DNA from: VRUE01 sp963812335
Lineage (GTDB): Bacteria > Actinomycetota > Thermoleophilia > Solirubrobacterales > 70-9
Direction: 5' to 3'
Assembly (NCBI GenBank): GCA_963812335.1
Contig: CAWEUU010000009.1
Coordinates: forward strand, 1 to 47,404
Length of the DNA stretch: 47,404 nucleotides
The position numbers and the translations under genes were made by a program. The first letter of the stretch is position 1. Each line of letters opens with the position of its first letter. Of the stretch, positions 40,616-47,404 are shown one piece after another. The notes under the pieces are model-generated. The model saw only the letters and a list, made by a program, of their open reading frames with translations, made no database searches and was not told the DNA's origin.

Positions 40616-41623
40616 ATGGCGACCCGCCCTCCCACCCCGCTCTCGCCCGCGACGCCCGACGTCCAGTCGGGCGCACCGGCCACCCGCGTGAGCCTCTCGC
40701 GCGTCGGAGTCACCGGGGTCGAGAAGGTGATCCGGGTCAAGGCCGACGGGGCCGAGAACCTCTTCCACGCCGAGTTCGAATGCTTCGTCGACCTCAACCC
40801 GCGCCAGGCCGGCGTGCACATGTCGCGCTTCGAGGAAATCGTCGGCGAGGCGATCGACGAGGTCGTGCTCGGCGAGGCGTTCCGCGCCGAGGTGCTGGCC
40901 GCCCATATCGCCGAGCGCGTGCGCGAGCGCCAGGGCGGTCTGCGCGCCGAGGTCACCGTCGCAGCGCGCTATCCCGAGACCGTGACGACGCCGGTGAGCG
41001 GCATCTCGACGCAGGAGATCTACGGCCTCTTCGGCACCGCGGTCGACTCGCTACGGGGGACGCGGACGCTGACCGGCGTACAGGCCCAGGGCATGACCGC
41101 CTGCCCCTGCGCGCAGGAGATGGTCGGCGGCCTCGCCCGCGAGCGCCTGGCCGAGCGCGGCTTCGACGCCGAGCAGATCGAGGCGGCGATCGAGGCCGTC
41201 CCTGTCGCCACCCACAATCAGCGCGGGATCGGCACGCTGCACATCGGCTGCCCCGAGGGCGGCCCTGCCTGGATCGACGCGCCCGAGCTACTGCGCATCG
41301 TTGAGCAGTCGATGAGCTCGGAGATATACGAGCTGATGAAGCGGCCCGACGAGCTAGCGGTGGTGGCCAAGGCGCACGCGCAGCCGCGCTTCGTCGAGGA
41401 CTGCGTGCGCGAGATGGTGCGCCGCGTCACCGCCGACTACCCCAACCTGCCCGGCGACGCCTTCGTGATGGCGCGCCAGGAGAATCTCGAGACGATCCAC
41501 CGCCACAACGTCGTCGCCGAGCGCTACGGCAAGCTCGAAGACCTGCGCGCCGAGCTCGAGAGCGGCGGGCACGAGCGGCGCCACATCACTATGCGCGAGT
41601 GGCTGGAGGCTCCTGCGAGTTGA
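40616..41623 (+). CDS. folE2: GTP cyclohydrolase FolE2 (type IB)
   Basis: 335 aa. It makes 7,8-dihydroneopterin triphosphate from GTP, at the head of folate synthesis, with a flexible metal requirement instead of obligate zinc. Motifs are SRVGVTGVEKVIRV, FHAEFECFVDLNPRQAGVHMSRFEE, the active-site Cys in GVQAQGMTACPCAQ, and ATHNQRGIGTLHIGC. Full length. The closely spaced TACGCT box suggests a short leader. Its last 35 bp overlap the end of the convergent pgsA gene. A pterin dehydratase gene (21699-21977) occurs elsewhere in the window. Confidence 0.94.
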   Translation: MATRPPTPLSPATPDVQSGAPATRVSLSRVGVTGVEKVIRVKADGAENLFHAEFECFVDLNPRQAGVHMSRFEEIVGEAIDEVVLGEAFRAEVLAAHIAERVRERQGGLRAEVTVAARYPETVTTPVSGISTQEIYGLFGTAVDSLRGTRTLTGVQAQGMTACPCAQEMVGGLARERLAERGFDAEQIEAAIEAVPVATHNQRGIGTLHIGCPEGGPAWIDAPELLRIVEQSMSSEIYELMKRPDELAVVAKAHAQPRFVEDCVREMVRRVTADYPNLPGDAFVMARQENLETIHRHNVVAERYGKLEDLRAELESGGHERRHITMREWLEAPAS

Positions 41624-42143
41624 GCCGGCGGCGCAGGCCGAGGAAGTAGTCGGCGCCGCTGATCACCGTCGCCGCCACCGCGAGGTAGACGAGAACGTCG
41701 ACCCACGGCGGCGCCGGATTGGCGGCGATCAGCGCGATCACGGCAGCGATCTGCAGCACAGTCTTCACCTTGCCCATCCAACTGGCGGCGATCACGACTC
41801 CGCGCTCAGCGGCGATCGCGCGCAACCCGGTGACCGCGATCTCGCGGGCAATGATCACCATCGCGACCCAGGCTTGGAGGCGGTCGAGCGAGACCAGAGA
41901 GACCAGCGCCGCGGTGATCAGCAGCTTGTCGGCAAACGGGTCCATCAGCTTGCCGAAGGTGGTGACGGCGTCGCGCGAGCGCGCGAAGTAGCCGTCGAGG
42001 CCGTCGGTCAGCGCCGCCAGGGCGAAGACGCCCGCGGCCAGCGCATCACCGTTGGGGGTCTCTCCGAGCAGGGCGACGACTACGACCGGCACGGCGAGGA
42101 TGCGCAGCAGGGTCAGCGTGTTAGCCAGCGTCAGCGGGAACAT
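41589..42143 (-). CDS. pgsA: CDP-diacylglycerol-glycerol-3-phosphate 3-phosphatidyltransferase
   Basis: 184 aa, about five membrane helices. The CDP-alcohol phosphotransferase motif is complete: DGYFARSRDAVTTFGKLMDPFADK, with the D-G-A-R-G-D-D residues spaced correctly. It makes phosphatidylglycerol phosphate in the membrane. Starts MFPLTLANTLTLLRILAVP, the usual PgsA beginning. It follows the ferritin-like lipoprotein gene by 12 bp, so the two are co-transcribed. Its 3' end overlaps folE2 on the other strand by 35 bp. Confidence 0.93.
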   Translation of the reverse strand: MFPLTLANTLTLLRILAVPVVVVALLGETPNGDALAAGVFALAALTDGLDGYFARSRDAVTTFGKLMDPFADKLLITAALVSLVSLDRLQAWVAMVIIAREIAVTGLRAIAAERGVVIAASWMGKVKTVLQIAAVIALIAANPAPPWVDVLVYLAVAATVISGADYFLGLRRRLNSQEPPATRA

Positions 42144-42155
42144 GTCACGCGGGAA

Positions 42156-42695
42156 TCATCCCCCACCATTCGACAGCTCGACCACGTGCTGGGCGTGACC
42201 GGCGGCAAGCCAGGCATCGAGAGTGCGCGGCGCCGGCGTGTTGAGCTGCGCTGCCTGGCCGACGTAGAAGTCGAGCGCGGCTTCCTCCAGCTCGCCGATC
42301 GATTCGAGCAGGGTCGCCCGGCCGGCGTCCACGGGGAGGTCGAGTGCTTCCGATTCGGCTTCGGTATCGCCGCCGAGACCCCGAATCGCCTTGGTTATGT
42401 CGTCGACGTATTCCTGCTGCTCGGCGCGCAGGCGTCGCACGACGGTGCGGCGCGAGCCGCCCGACAGCGGCTGCAGGCGCGTGTAGGCGCCGAGCAGCGT
42501 GAGCTCGCGAGCGAGCGCCTGGTTGAGGATCGCCGCATCGGCCCCCTTCTCGGGGTCGGTCTCGGCGCCGTGGCCGCTGGGACCGCATCCGCCCCCCGCG
42601 ACGACGGTCGCGACGAGGATCAGGGCCGAGACGACGACGGCGCGGCCGAAGCCGCGCCGTCCGCCATAGCCACCTGCTGAAGGATCGGCGCCCAC
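42156..42695 (-). CDS. ferritin-like-fold lipoprotein
   Basis: 179 aa. An N-terminal signal (AVVVSALILVATVVAGGGC) ends in a lipobox with Cys about 37. The mature part is helical. ILNQALARELTLLGAYTRL and RRLRAEQQEYVDDITKAIRGLGG, then LLESIGELEEAALDFYVGQAAQ and AAGHAQHVVEL, show Glu and His residues at spacings seen in ferritin-like four-helix domains. Metal binding is possible but not shown. Exported and anchored to the outer face of the membrane. It is upstream of pgsA in one unit. Confidence 0.65.
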   Translation of the reverse strand: MGADPSAGGYGGRRGFGRAVVVSALILVATVVAGGGCGPSGHGAETDPEKGADAAILNQALARELTLLGAYTRLQPLSGGSRRTVVRRLRAEQQEYVDDITKAIRGLGGDTEAESEALDLPVDAGRATLLESIGELEEAALDFYVGQAAQLNTPAPRTLDAWLAAGHAQHVVELSNGGG

Positions 42696-42751
42696 AGGCC
42701 GGGGAGCCTATGGGCTTGGACTCACCGGGAATTGCGCCGGCCGAGCCCGTG

Positions 42752-43449
42752 CTACTTGCGCTTCGCTTTCGCTTTGCCTTTCGCCTTCTTGGCCGAGCCT
42801 TTCGATTTGCGCTTCGGAACTTTCTTGGCCGCCTTCTCCGGAACCTCGTAGCCGATCATCGAGACTGACATGTTGATGCCGTCCTCTTTCGATTTGGCCA
42901 GCCGCTTGACCGCTGCCGCCTGGGCTTTGAGCACTTGCTTCAGCGCGCCATCGAGGATGCCGCTGATCTCCTCCCACCCCTGCTGGTCGACCATCATCGG
43001 GGTCCAGCTCATGTGCCGGTCCTCACGCTGGTCGAAGACTTCACCCTCGAGCGAGGCGACGACGTCGTCGAGGATCGTCTGGAACAGGTGGGCGCTCATC
43101 GCGACCCGGGCCGACTCCGGCAGTTCGCGCCAGTCGCGATCGGTCAGGTAGGCGCGCGAGGTGGCGCGGTAGTAGTGCTCCACAGCTCCGCGTCGCGGCT
43201 CGGTCTTGACGAGGGTGATGACGTTGTAGTCCTTGAGGACTTTGACGTGGTAGCTGACCTGGCTCAGCCCTTCGTCGAGCTCCTTCGCAAGTTCATTGGG
43301 GCTGGCCATCCGTTCATTGAGGATCGCCAGGATCTCGGCGCGAAGCTCGTGGGCCAGCGATTTGACCAGATCCTCGTTGCCGCCTCGTTTGCTCTTCGGG
43401 CGCGATTTTCCTTTTTTCTACCTTTGGCGGTCTTGCTCTTTGCGGGCAT
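42752..43449 (-). CDS. ArsR-like winged-helix regulator with lysine-rich ends (frame broken near 43412-43417)
   Basis: The ATG at 43447-43449 has an excellent GGAGGA ribosome site and a TATAAT promoter. The frame from it stops early (43264), while the helix-turn-helix frame has no good start. Adding one T to the T6 run at 43412-43417 joins them: lysine-rich start, then SLAHELRAEILAILNERMASPNELAKELDEGLSQVSYHVKVLKDYNVI, the ArsR DNA-binding core. The product is about 232 aa. The middle part (120-180) is helical, and the end is a lysine/alanine tail (KKAKGKAKAKRK). The tails resemble histone-like extensions. The break is probably a homopolymer error. Confidence 0.8.
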
Positions 43450-43489
43450 AGTGACTCCTCCGATCGTTGCTGGGTGGCCTAACCACTCC

Positions 43490-43495
43490 ATTATA
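43490..43495 (-). promoter_or_regulatory. consensus -10 box (TATAAT) of the ArsR-like gene
   Basis: Reading minus, a perfect TATAAT, with TGGAGA (4 of 6 to consensus) 17 bp upstream. The expected start is about 34 nt before the ATG, with GGAGGA in the leader. It lies in the AT-richer 230-bp divergent gap (43450-43679) before the uracil-DNA glycosylase gene. Confidence 0.6.
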
Positions 43496-43679
43496 TTGGT
43501 CGCAAAGGTGGCTCTCCAGCCCGAACTCGGACCTTTGCTTCGTCCTAGCAAAATAGTGGCACTTTTTCCAGCAATTCGCCGAATGGTTGCTCGGAGTGCG
43601 TCCTGAGGGGCCATGGGAGAACCGGGGAAATGGGGCTGGAGGGCGAGATGGAGCAGGTGAAACGTGATTCAGTTCCGGC

Positions 43680-44391
43680 ATGGCCACAACGCACCGGGCC
43701 ACACGGCCACAAGCCGACGACCCACTGGCGCGGCTCGCCGCCGAGGTCCACGCCTGCCGGCGCTGCCCGCGCCTGGTCGAGTGGCGGGAGGCGCGGCGCA
43801 GCGCCACCACGGCGCTTTCGGGGCGCGGGTTTCTGGGCCCGACCGGTCTCCGGGTTCGGCGACCCCGAAGCGCAGCTTGCGATCGTCGGCCTGGTTCCGG
43901 CGGCGCACGGCGCCAACCGCACCGGTCGCATGTTCACCGGCGACCGCTCGGGCGACTGGCTCTACGCCGCGCTGCACCGTGCCGGCTACGCGAGCCGGCC
44001 CGACTCGCGTCAGAGCGGCGACGGCCTGCGCCTGCACGGCGCCTACGTCACCGCCGTCGTGCGCTGCGCGCCGCCCGCCAACAAGCCGACTCCGGCCGAG
44101 CGCAACGAGTGCCTCCCCTACCTCGGGCGCGAGCTGGCGCTGCTCACGCGGTGTCGAACGATCGTCGCCTTGGGTGCGTTCGGCTGGGACGGTGCGCTAC
44201 GTGCGCTGCGCGGACTGGGGACCGCGGCGCCGCGACCACGGCCCAAGTTCGGCCACGGAGCCGAAGTTGGGATCGAGGAATGGACGCTGCTCGGCTGTTA
44301 CCACCCGAGTCAGCAGAACGCCTTCACAGGCCGTCTCACCGAACCGATGCTCGACCGGATCTTCGCTCGCGCCCGCGAGCTGGGTGTCTGA
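43680..44391 (+). CDS. uracil-DNA glycosylase, family 5 (UdgB) (frame broken near 43800-43825)
   Basis: The N-terminal frame, from ATG 43680, gives LARLAAEVHACRRCPRLVEWREARR, including the first two cluster Cys. From about 43825 another frame gives FWARPVSGFGDPEAQLAIVGLVPAAHGANRTGRMFTGDRSGDWL, then CAPPANKPTPAERNECL and LGCYHPSQQNAFTGRLT. These are the family-5 motifs: the AAHGANRTG loop and HPSxQNxFTGRL. Four Cys for a 4Fe-4S cluster are present across the two frames. One surplus base explains the split; the joined product is about 236 aa. It removes uracil and some other damaged bases from DNA. Confidence 0.82.
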
Positions 44392-44497
44392 CCCGCGGCC
44401 AGAGGGGGCTGGGGTCGGCCGCAGCCGCATTGTCGGGGGCGCGGCGGGCAGACCAAGGCGGGGCACGGGTGCAAGCCGGCTTAAGTTTCGGCGGGTG

Positions 44498-44926
44498 ATG
44501 CACCGCATCCGCCGTTTCGTTCGTTGGCCCCGCTTGCGACCCTTGCCGCGCTGGCCACGCTCGTGGCGACCGGCTGCGGCTCCGACGGCTCGGGGTCCGG
44601 CTATGGCCCCCAGGGATCCGCCCGGGAAGAGCAGAGGGCGACCGCGACGACACCCGCCGCGGGGCCCGGCGCCGCGGCGCGCGGCTGCGGGCGCACGACC
44701 GTCGCCCACCGAAGGGCTGCGGGTCACCGGCATCGGCTGCGACGTCGGGCGTGGCGTGGTCGCGGCATGGTCACCGCCGGCATCCTGCGCACCGCGCAAC
44801 GAGGCCTCGCGAGGCTCCTGCGAGATCTACGACGAATACCGCTGCCTGGCGGCCGTGGTCAAGGCCGGCGTTTCCGTCAGCTGCTCTCGCCCCGGCGGCT
44901 CGATCGCCTTTCTTGCAAAGCGCTGA
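44498..44926 (+). pseudogene. small lipoprotein, frame broken twice
   Basis: From ATG 44498 the start reads MHRIRRFVR. A second frame then gives a textbook lipoprotein signal, LAPLATLAALATLVATGC, and a Gly/Ser/Ala linker. The first frame resumes with PTEGLRVTGIGCDVGRGVVAAW, SCEIYDEYRCLAAVV and VSCSRPGGSIAFLAKR before stop 44926. One base too few near 44524 (TT for TTT) and one too many near 44700 would account for both switches. The final domain has four to five cysteines, suggesting disulfides outside the membrane. No family is recognised. Whether it is truly broken or mis-sequenced cannot be told. Confidence 0.6.
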
Positions 44927-44986
44927 AGAAGAATCCGGCCAGAGGAAGGGCGCGACGGAACCACGACACCTAGAATGGGACCGGGC

Positions 44987-45059
44987 GCCGACGTAGCTCA
45001 GTTGGTAGAGCACTTCACTCGTAATGAAGGGGTCCCCGGTTCAAATCCGGGCGTCGGCT
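44987..45059 (+). tRNA. tRNA-Thr (anticodon CGT)
   Basis: Acceptor GCCGACG/CGTCGGC, D-arm GCTC...GAGC, anticodon stem CTTCA/TGAAG with loop CTCGTAA (CGT), T-arm CCCGG-TTCAAAT-CCGGG and discriminator T. CCA is not encoded. It reads ACG. Confidence 0.96.
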
Positions 45060-45173
45060 TTTCGATTCTAGAGCGGTGCGCTGGCGCCGCTCTGGCGGCG
45101 CATCCTCGGCAGGGGGCCGAGCGCCGACCTCCCCGACGCCCAGCGGGCCACGGGCCGAGCTGGCGCGCGGTGG

Positions 45174-45659
45174 TTAGGTGAAGATGATCTGCCCGGCCCC
45201 GGCGAGCCCGTAGAACTCGCCGACGGTGATCACGTCCTCGACCTGGGGGATGAAGTCCTCCTTGCTCAGGCCGAAGAGGTCAACCAGGGCCTTGCACACG
45301 TACAGCGGCACGCCGGAGTCGGCGATCATCTCGACGAACTCGGGGATCGGCGGGATGTCGAGCTTCTCCATTTCCTGGGCGAGCTTGTGGGTGACGAGCG
45401 CCGACATCCCTGGCATGCCGCCCGCCCAGGTCGCGAGGTGCAGCCCCGGGTTGCCGACCGTCGCCACCTTGACGTGGTCGTGCTTGGCCTTGTTGATCGC
45501 GTCCAGCCCGAAGAAGGTGAAGAAGACGTTCGCCTCGATCCCCTCCATGCGGGCTCCGTTGGCCATGATCAGGCCCGGATAGACGCCCTCCAGGGAGCCC
45601 TTGGAGATGATTATCGAGACCTTCTCGATCGGCTCGGGCCGCTCCTGCGAATCGGTCAT
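45174..45659 (-). CDS. DsrE/DsrF-like (DsrE2 type) sulfur-transfer protein
   Basis: 161 aa. The DsrE2 family layout is clear: VSIIISKGSLEGVYPGLIMANGARMEGIEANVFFTFFGLDAI, GMPGMSALVTHKLAQEMEKLDIPPIPEFVEMIADSGVPLYVCKALVDLFGL, and the ending VITVGEFYGLAGAGQIIFT. The Cys in YVCKA is the expected persulfide carrier. It probably receives sulfur in a relay, either to the DsrC-like protein encoded 18 bp upstream or from the SQR-like oxidoreductase. Last gene of the minus-strand sulfur operon. Confidence 0.9.
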   Translation of the reverse strand: MTDSQERPEPIEKVSIIISKGSLEGVYPGLIMANGARMEGIEANVFFTFFGLDAINKAKHDHVKVATVGNPGLHLATWAGGMPGMSALVTHKLAQEMEKLDIPPIPEFVEMIADSGVPLYVCKALVDLFGLSKEDFIPQVEDVITVGEFYGLAGAGQIIFT

Positions 45660-45677
45660 CTTGCTCTCGCCCCTCTC

Positions 45678-45995
45678 TTAGATGCAGCCGCGCGGCTTCG
45701 GGATCCCGGCGATCTTAGCCGCGAGTTTCGCCGGGCCTTTCGGGAACAGCTGGTAGAGCTCCTTGATCGGCACGCCCGACGCCTTCCCAAGGGTCCGGAT
45801 CGAGGGTGCCGAGCCGTCCTCCAGGTAGGCCTGGCGCATGAAGTTGATCACCAGCCAGTGCCGATCCGTGAGCTGCTCGATCCCGTTCTCCGCGGCTATC
45901 TGCTCCGCGATCTGCTCGTTCCAGTCCTCGGGCTGCTCTAGGAAGCCCTCGGAGTCGACCTCCACCGGCGTGCCGGCGTAAGTGACGGTGCTCAT
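45678..45995 (-). CDS. TusE/DsrC-like sulfur-relay protein
   Basis: 105 aa, the standard length. The family motifs EVDSEGFLEQPEDWNEQIAEQIAAENGIEQLTDRHWLVINFMRQAY and IRTLGKASGVPIKELYQLFPKGPAKLAAKIAG are present, and the chain ends PKPRGCI. The penultimate Cys (CysA) is present. The second redox Cys found 10-11 residues earlier in true DsrC (CysB) is replaced by Ala in AAKIAG. It should thus act as a persulfide carrier (TusE/RspA-like) rather than as a DsrAB trisulfide partner. The ATG overlaps the oxidoreductase stop (ATGA). Confidence 0.93.
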   Translation of the reverse strand: MSTVTYAGTPVEVDSEGFLEQPEDWNEQIAEQIAAENGIEQLTDRHWLVINFMRQAYLEDGSAPSIRTLGKASGVPIKELYQLFPKGPAKLAAKIAGIPKPRGCI

Positions 45996-47254
45996 CGTCT
46001 GCCTCCTTCTGCGCTTGCGGTCGATTGCCCGCCGGCCGTCGACATGCGGGCGCTGATGCCGGGCACGTCGCGGCCGGGCAGGATCACATGCCAGTAGAAC
46101 GACTGAAAGGCGAGCTTGCCGAGGTGGTTGAGGCGCGACTCGCGCAGCAGGGGCAGCGGCCCCAGGCGAGGCCGCGGGTAGCGGCCGGGTAGCGGCTCCA
46201 CCTCGTAGTTGAAGTCGATCAGCAGCGCCTTGTGGAAGCCGCTCTCGATGAAGCAGTTGACGTGCCCGTCGTAGCTGCCCTCGACCTCTTCGCCGGCGAG
46301 GAAGCGCCGGACGTTCTCGGTCAGGGTCTCGCCCTCGAAATGCGCCGCCGAGCCCGCCTTGGAGGTCGGCAGGTTGGCGGCGTCGCCGGTCGCGAACACG
46401 TTGGGGGCGGCCTTGCTCTGCAGCGTGTTGTGGTCGGTCCGCACGAACCCCAGCTCGTCACCGAGCTCCGGCGAGCGCGAGACGAACCCGGCGCCGCCGT
46501 GCAGCGGGATCGCGACCAGCAGGTCGAAGGGGACCTCGCGCTCGTCCCAGCTGACCAGCCGGCCCCCCTCGCCGTCGACCTGGCCGGTCGCGAACTCCGC
46601 CTCCAGGCAGATGTCCTTCTCCGCCAGCATCCCGGCGAGGTGCTCGGCCGCCACAGGCTTGGTGAAAGCCGCATCGAGCGGCGTCGCGTAGGTGATCTCC
46701 ACCTTCTCGCGAACCCCGCGCTTGCGCAGGTACCAGTCCGCCAGGAAGCAGAACTCGAGCGGCGCGACGGGGCACTTGATCGGCAGGTCGATCATGTTCA
46801 CCACCAGCCGGCCCCCGTCGAAGGAGCGCAATGCGTCCCGCAGCGCCGTCGCCGCCTCGACCGAGTAGAAGGAGAAGGTCCTCTCGCCCCAGCCGGGACC
46901 GGTCAGCCCCTCGGTCTCCTCGTAGAGGAGCGACGCTCCGCTGGCGACGACCAGCACGTCGTAGGAGAGCGTCGAGCCGTCGCCCAGGTGCACGGTGTCG
47001 GCGGCGGTCTCCACCCGATCGACCTCCGCCAGGCGGAACTCGATCCCGTCGCGCAGCTGCTCGCGGCGCGAGCGGACGATCGCCTCCGGCTCCTCGAGGC
47101 CGAAGGGCACGAAGAGCAGCCCGGGCTGGTAGACGTGCCGGTCGTCGCGGTCGACGACGGTGATCTGGGCGGCATCGCCGTAGAGCCTGCGCAGGCGGTT
47201 GGCGACGAGCGTTCCGCCAGTCCCGGCGCCGATCACGACGATGCGGCGGCTCAT
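45992..47254 (-). CDS. sulfide:quinone oxidoreductase-like FAD enzyme
   Basis: 420 aa. It has an N-terminal FAD-binding fold IVVIGAGTGGTLVANRL, a mid-chain SGASLLYEETEGLTG, the conserved Cys segment MIDLPIKCPVAPLEFCFLADWYLRKRG, and an NVFATGDAANLPTSKAGSAAHFEG FAD site. The C-terminus ends with a predicted amphipathic/hydrophobic anchor (KLAFQSFYWHVILPG). It likely oxidises sulfide or a related sulfur species and passes electrons to quinone; the partner pathway is suggested by DsrC and DsrE2 downstream. The ATG overlaps the stop of the partly visible upstream gene (ATGA). Confidence 0.85.
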   Translation of the reverse strand: MSRRIVVIGAGTGGTLVANRLRRLYGDAAQITVVDRDDRHVYQPGLLFVPFGLEEPEAIVRSRREQLRDGIEFRLAEVDRVETAADTVHLGDGSTLSYDVLVVASGASLLYEETEGLTGPGWGERTFSFYSVEAATALRDALRSFDGGRLVVNMIDLPIKCPVAPLEFCFLADWYLRKRGVREKVEITYATPLDAAFTKPVAAEHLAGMLAEKDICLEAEFATGQVDGEGGRLVSWDEREVPFDLLVAIPLHGGAGFVSRSPELGDELGFVRTDHNTLQSKAAPNVFATGDAANLPTSKAGSAAHFEGETLTENVRRFLAGEEVEGSYDGHVNCFIESGFHKALLIDFNYEVEPLPGRYPRPRLGPLPLLRESRLNHLGKLAFQSFYWHVILPGRDVPGISARMSTAGGQSTASAEGGRR

Positions 47255-47404
47255 GGCACCGACGATCGGGGCTCGGCGGGCCGCGAGAGGCCCAGACGAC
47301 CCAGCAGCCCCTCGAAGGTGTTCGAGGAAAGGTTGGCGAGGGCCATCGCGCGGGCCACCGCATCGACGGCAGCCAGTTCGCCGGGCGTCAGCCGATCGCT
47401 TGCG
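47251..47404 (-). CDS. 3' end of an unidentified gene in the sulfur operon
   Basis: Reading in from the right edge, 51 codons are visible, ending ASDRLTPGELAAVDAVARAM, ALANLSSNTFEGLLGRLGL and a short tail before TGA (47251-47253). The stop overlaps the oxidoreductase ATG, so it belongs to the same operon. DUF1641-type proteins often stand beside such SQR-like enzymes and this could be one, but the fragment is too short to say. Confidence 0.6.
   Translation of the reverse strand, partial: ASDRLTPGELAAVDAVARAMALANLSSNTFEGLLGRLGLSRPAEPRSSVP

Noticed and set aside
41589..41623. Overlap of folE2 and pgsA ends as a sign of a wrong gene call
   Set aside because: Both proteins are full-length family members; a 35-bp convergent tail overlap is acceptable.
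1..47404. CRISPR arrays, insertion sequences, prophage or integrase genes
   Set aside because: No regularly spaced repeats, transposase, integrase or phage structural genes were seen on either strand.

Overview
The window is uniformly GC-rich and densely coded, and reads as chromosomal DNA of an actinobacterium. I infer the Thermoleophilia/Solirubrobacterales lineage. The supporting signs are a deazaflavin (F420) dependent reductase, a family-5 uracil-DNA glycosylase, YrbE/Mce-type permeases, many TANNNT boxes 6-10 nt before start codons (leaderless style), and a large Bacillus-type SRP RNA. Taxonomy is inference, because no search could be run.

Layout. 0-8.4 kb: a left-truncated M50 protease divergent from an M28 peptidase; then a succinate dehydrogenase/fumarate reductase operon of the SdhA-SdhB-CCG-subunit type with no SdhC/D anchor gene; then a CPA2 antiporter, an ArsB/NhaD-type permease and a CBS protein. 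8.4-13.2 kb: the lysC-asd operon, an MMPL transporter and two copies of a structured repeat at convergent gene ends. 13.2-17.4 kb (minus): a MerR/B12-type regulator, a degenerate GGDEF protein, and recR, ybaB and dnaX. 17.5-22 kb: a GT-C-like membrane protein carrying an in-frame palindrome, SRP RNA, a second antiporter, tRNA-Val, arfB and phhB. 22-27.4 kb (minus): a GntR-YrbE-YrbE operon, a secreted CSC-start protein, a zinc alcohol dehydrogenase and a membrane HD-GYP protein. 27.8-35.3 kb (plus): an MFS transporter, a complete peptide ABC importer with a fused double ATPase, and a translationally coupled DNA ligase. 35.3-40.5 kb (minus): two NTF2-like proteins, YtoQ, a long-form dCTP deaminase, a MerR regulator, tRNA-Tyr, a Ddn-like reductase and a primary-type sigma factor. 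40.6-47.4 kb: folE2, pgsA, a ferritin-like lipoprotein, an ArsR regulator, UdgB, a lipoprotein, tRNA-Thr, and a DsrE2-DsrC/TusE-SQR sulfur cluster that runs toward the right edge.

The most unusual signals are these. (1) A repeated, apparently covarying RNA/DNA element sits at 8422-8506 and 13112-13206, both times wedged between convergent genes. (2) Two long palindromes are built into coding sequence, at 18092-18188 and 36257-36332. (3) The degenerate GGDEF protein keeps the RxxD inhibitory-site motif but has lost GGDEF. (4) An orphan YrbE pair has no mce genes beside it.

A caution on quality: five genes (sdhB, the HD-GYP protein, ArsR, UdgB and a lipoprotein) carry single-base frame breaks, six in all. 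The clearest fall in short homopolymers or beside a CTG repeat, so uncorrected sequencing or assembly errors are likelier than real decay.
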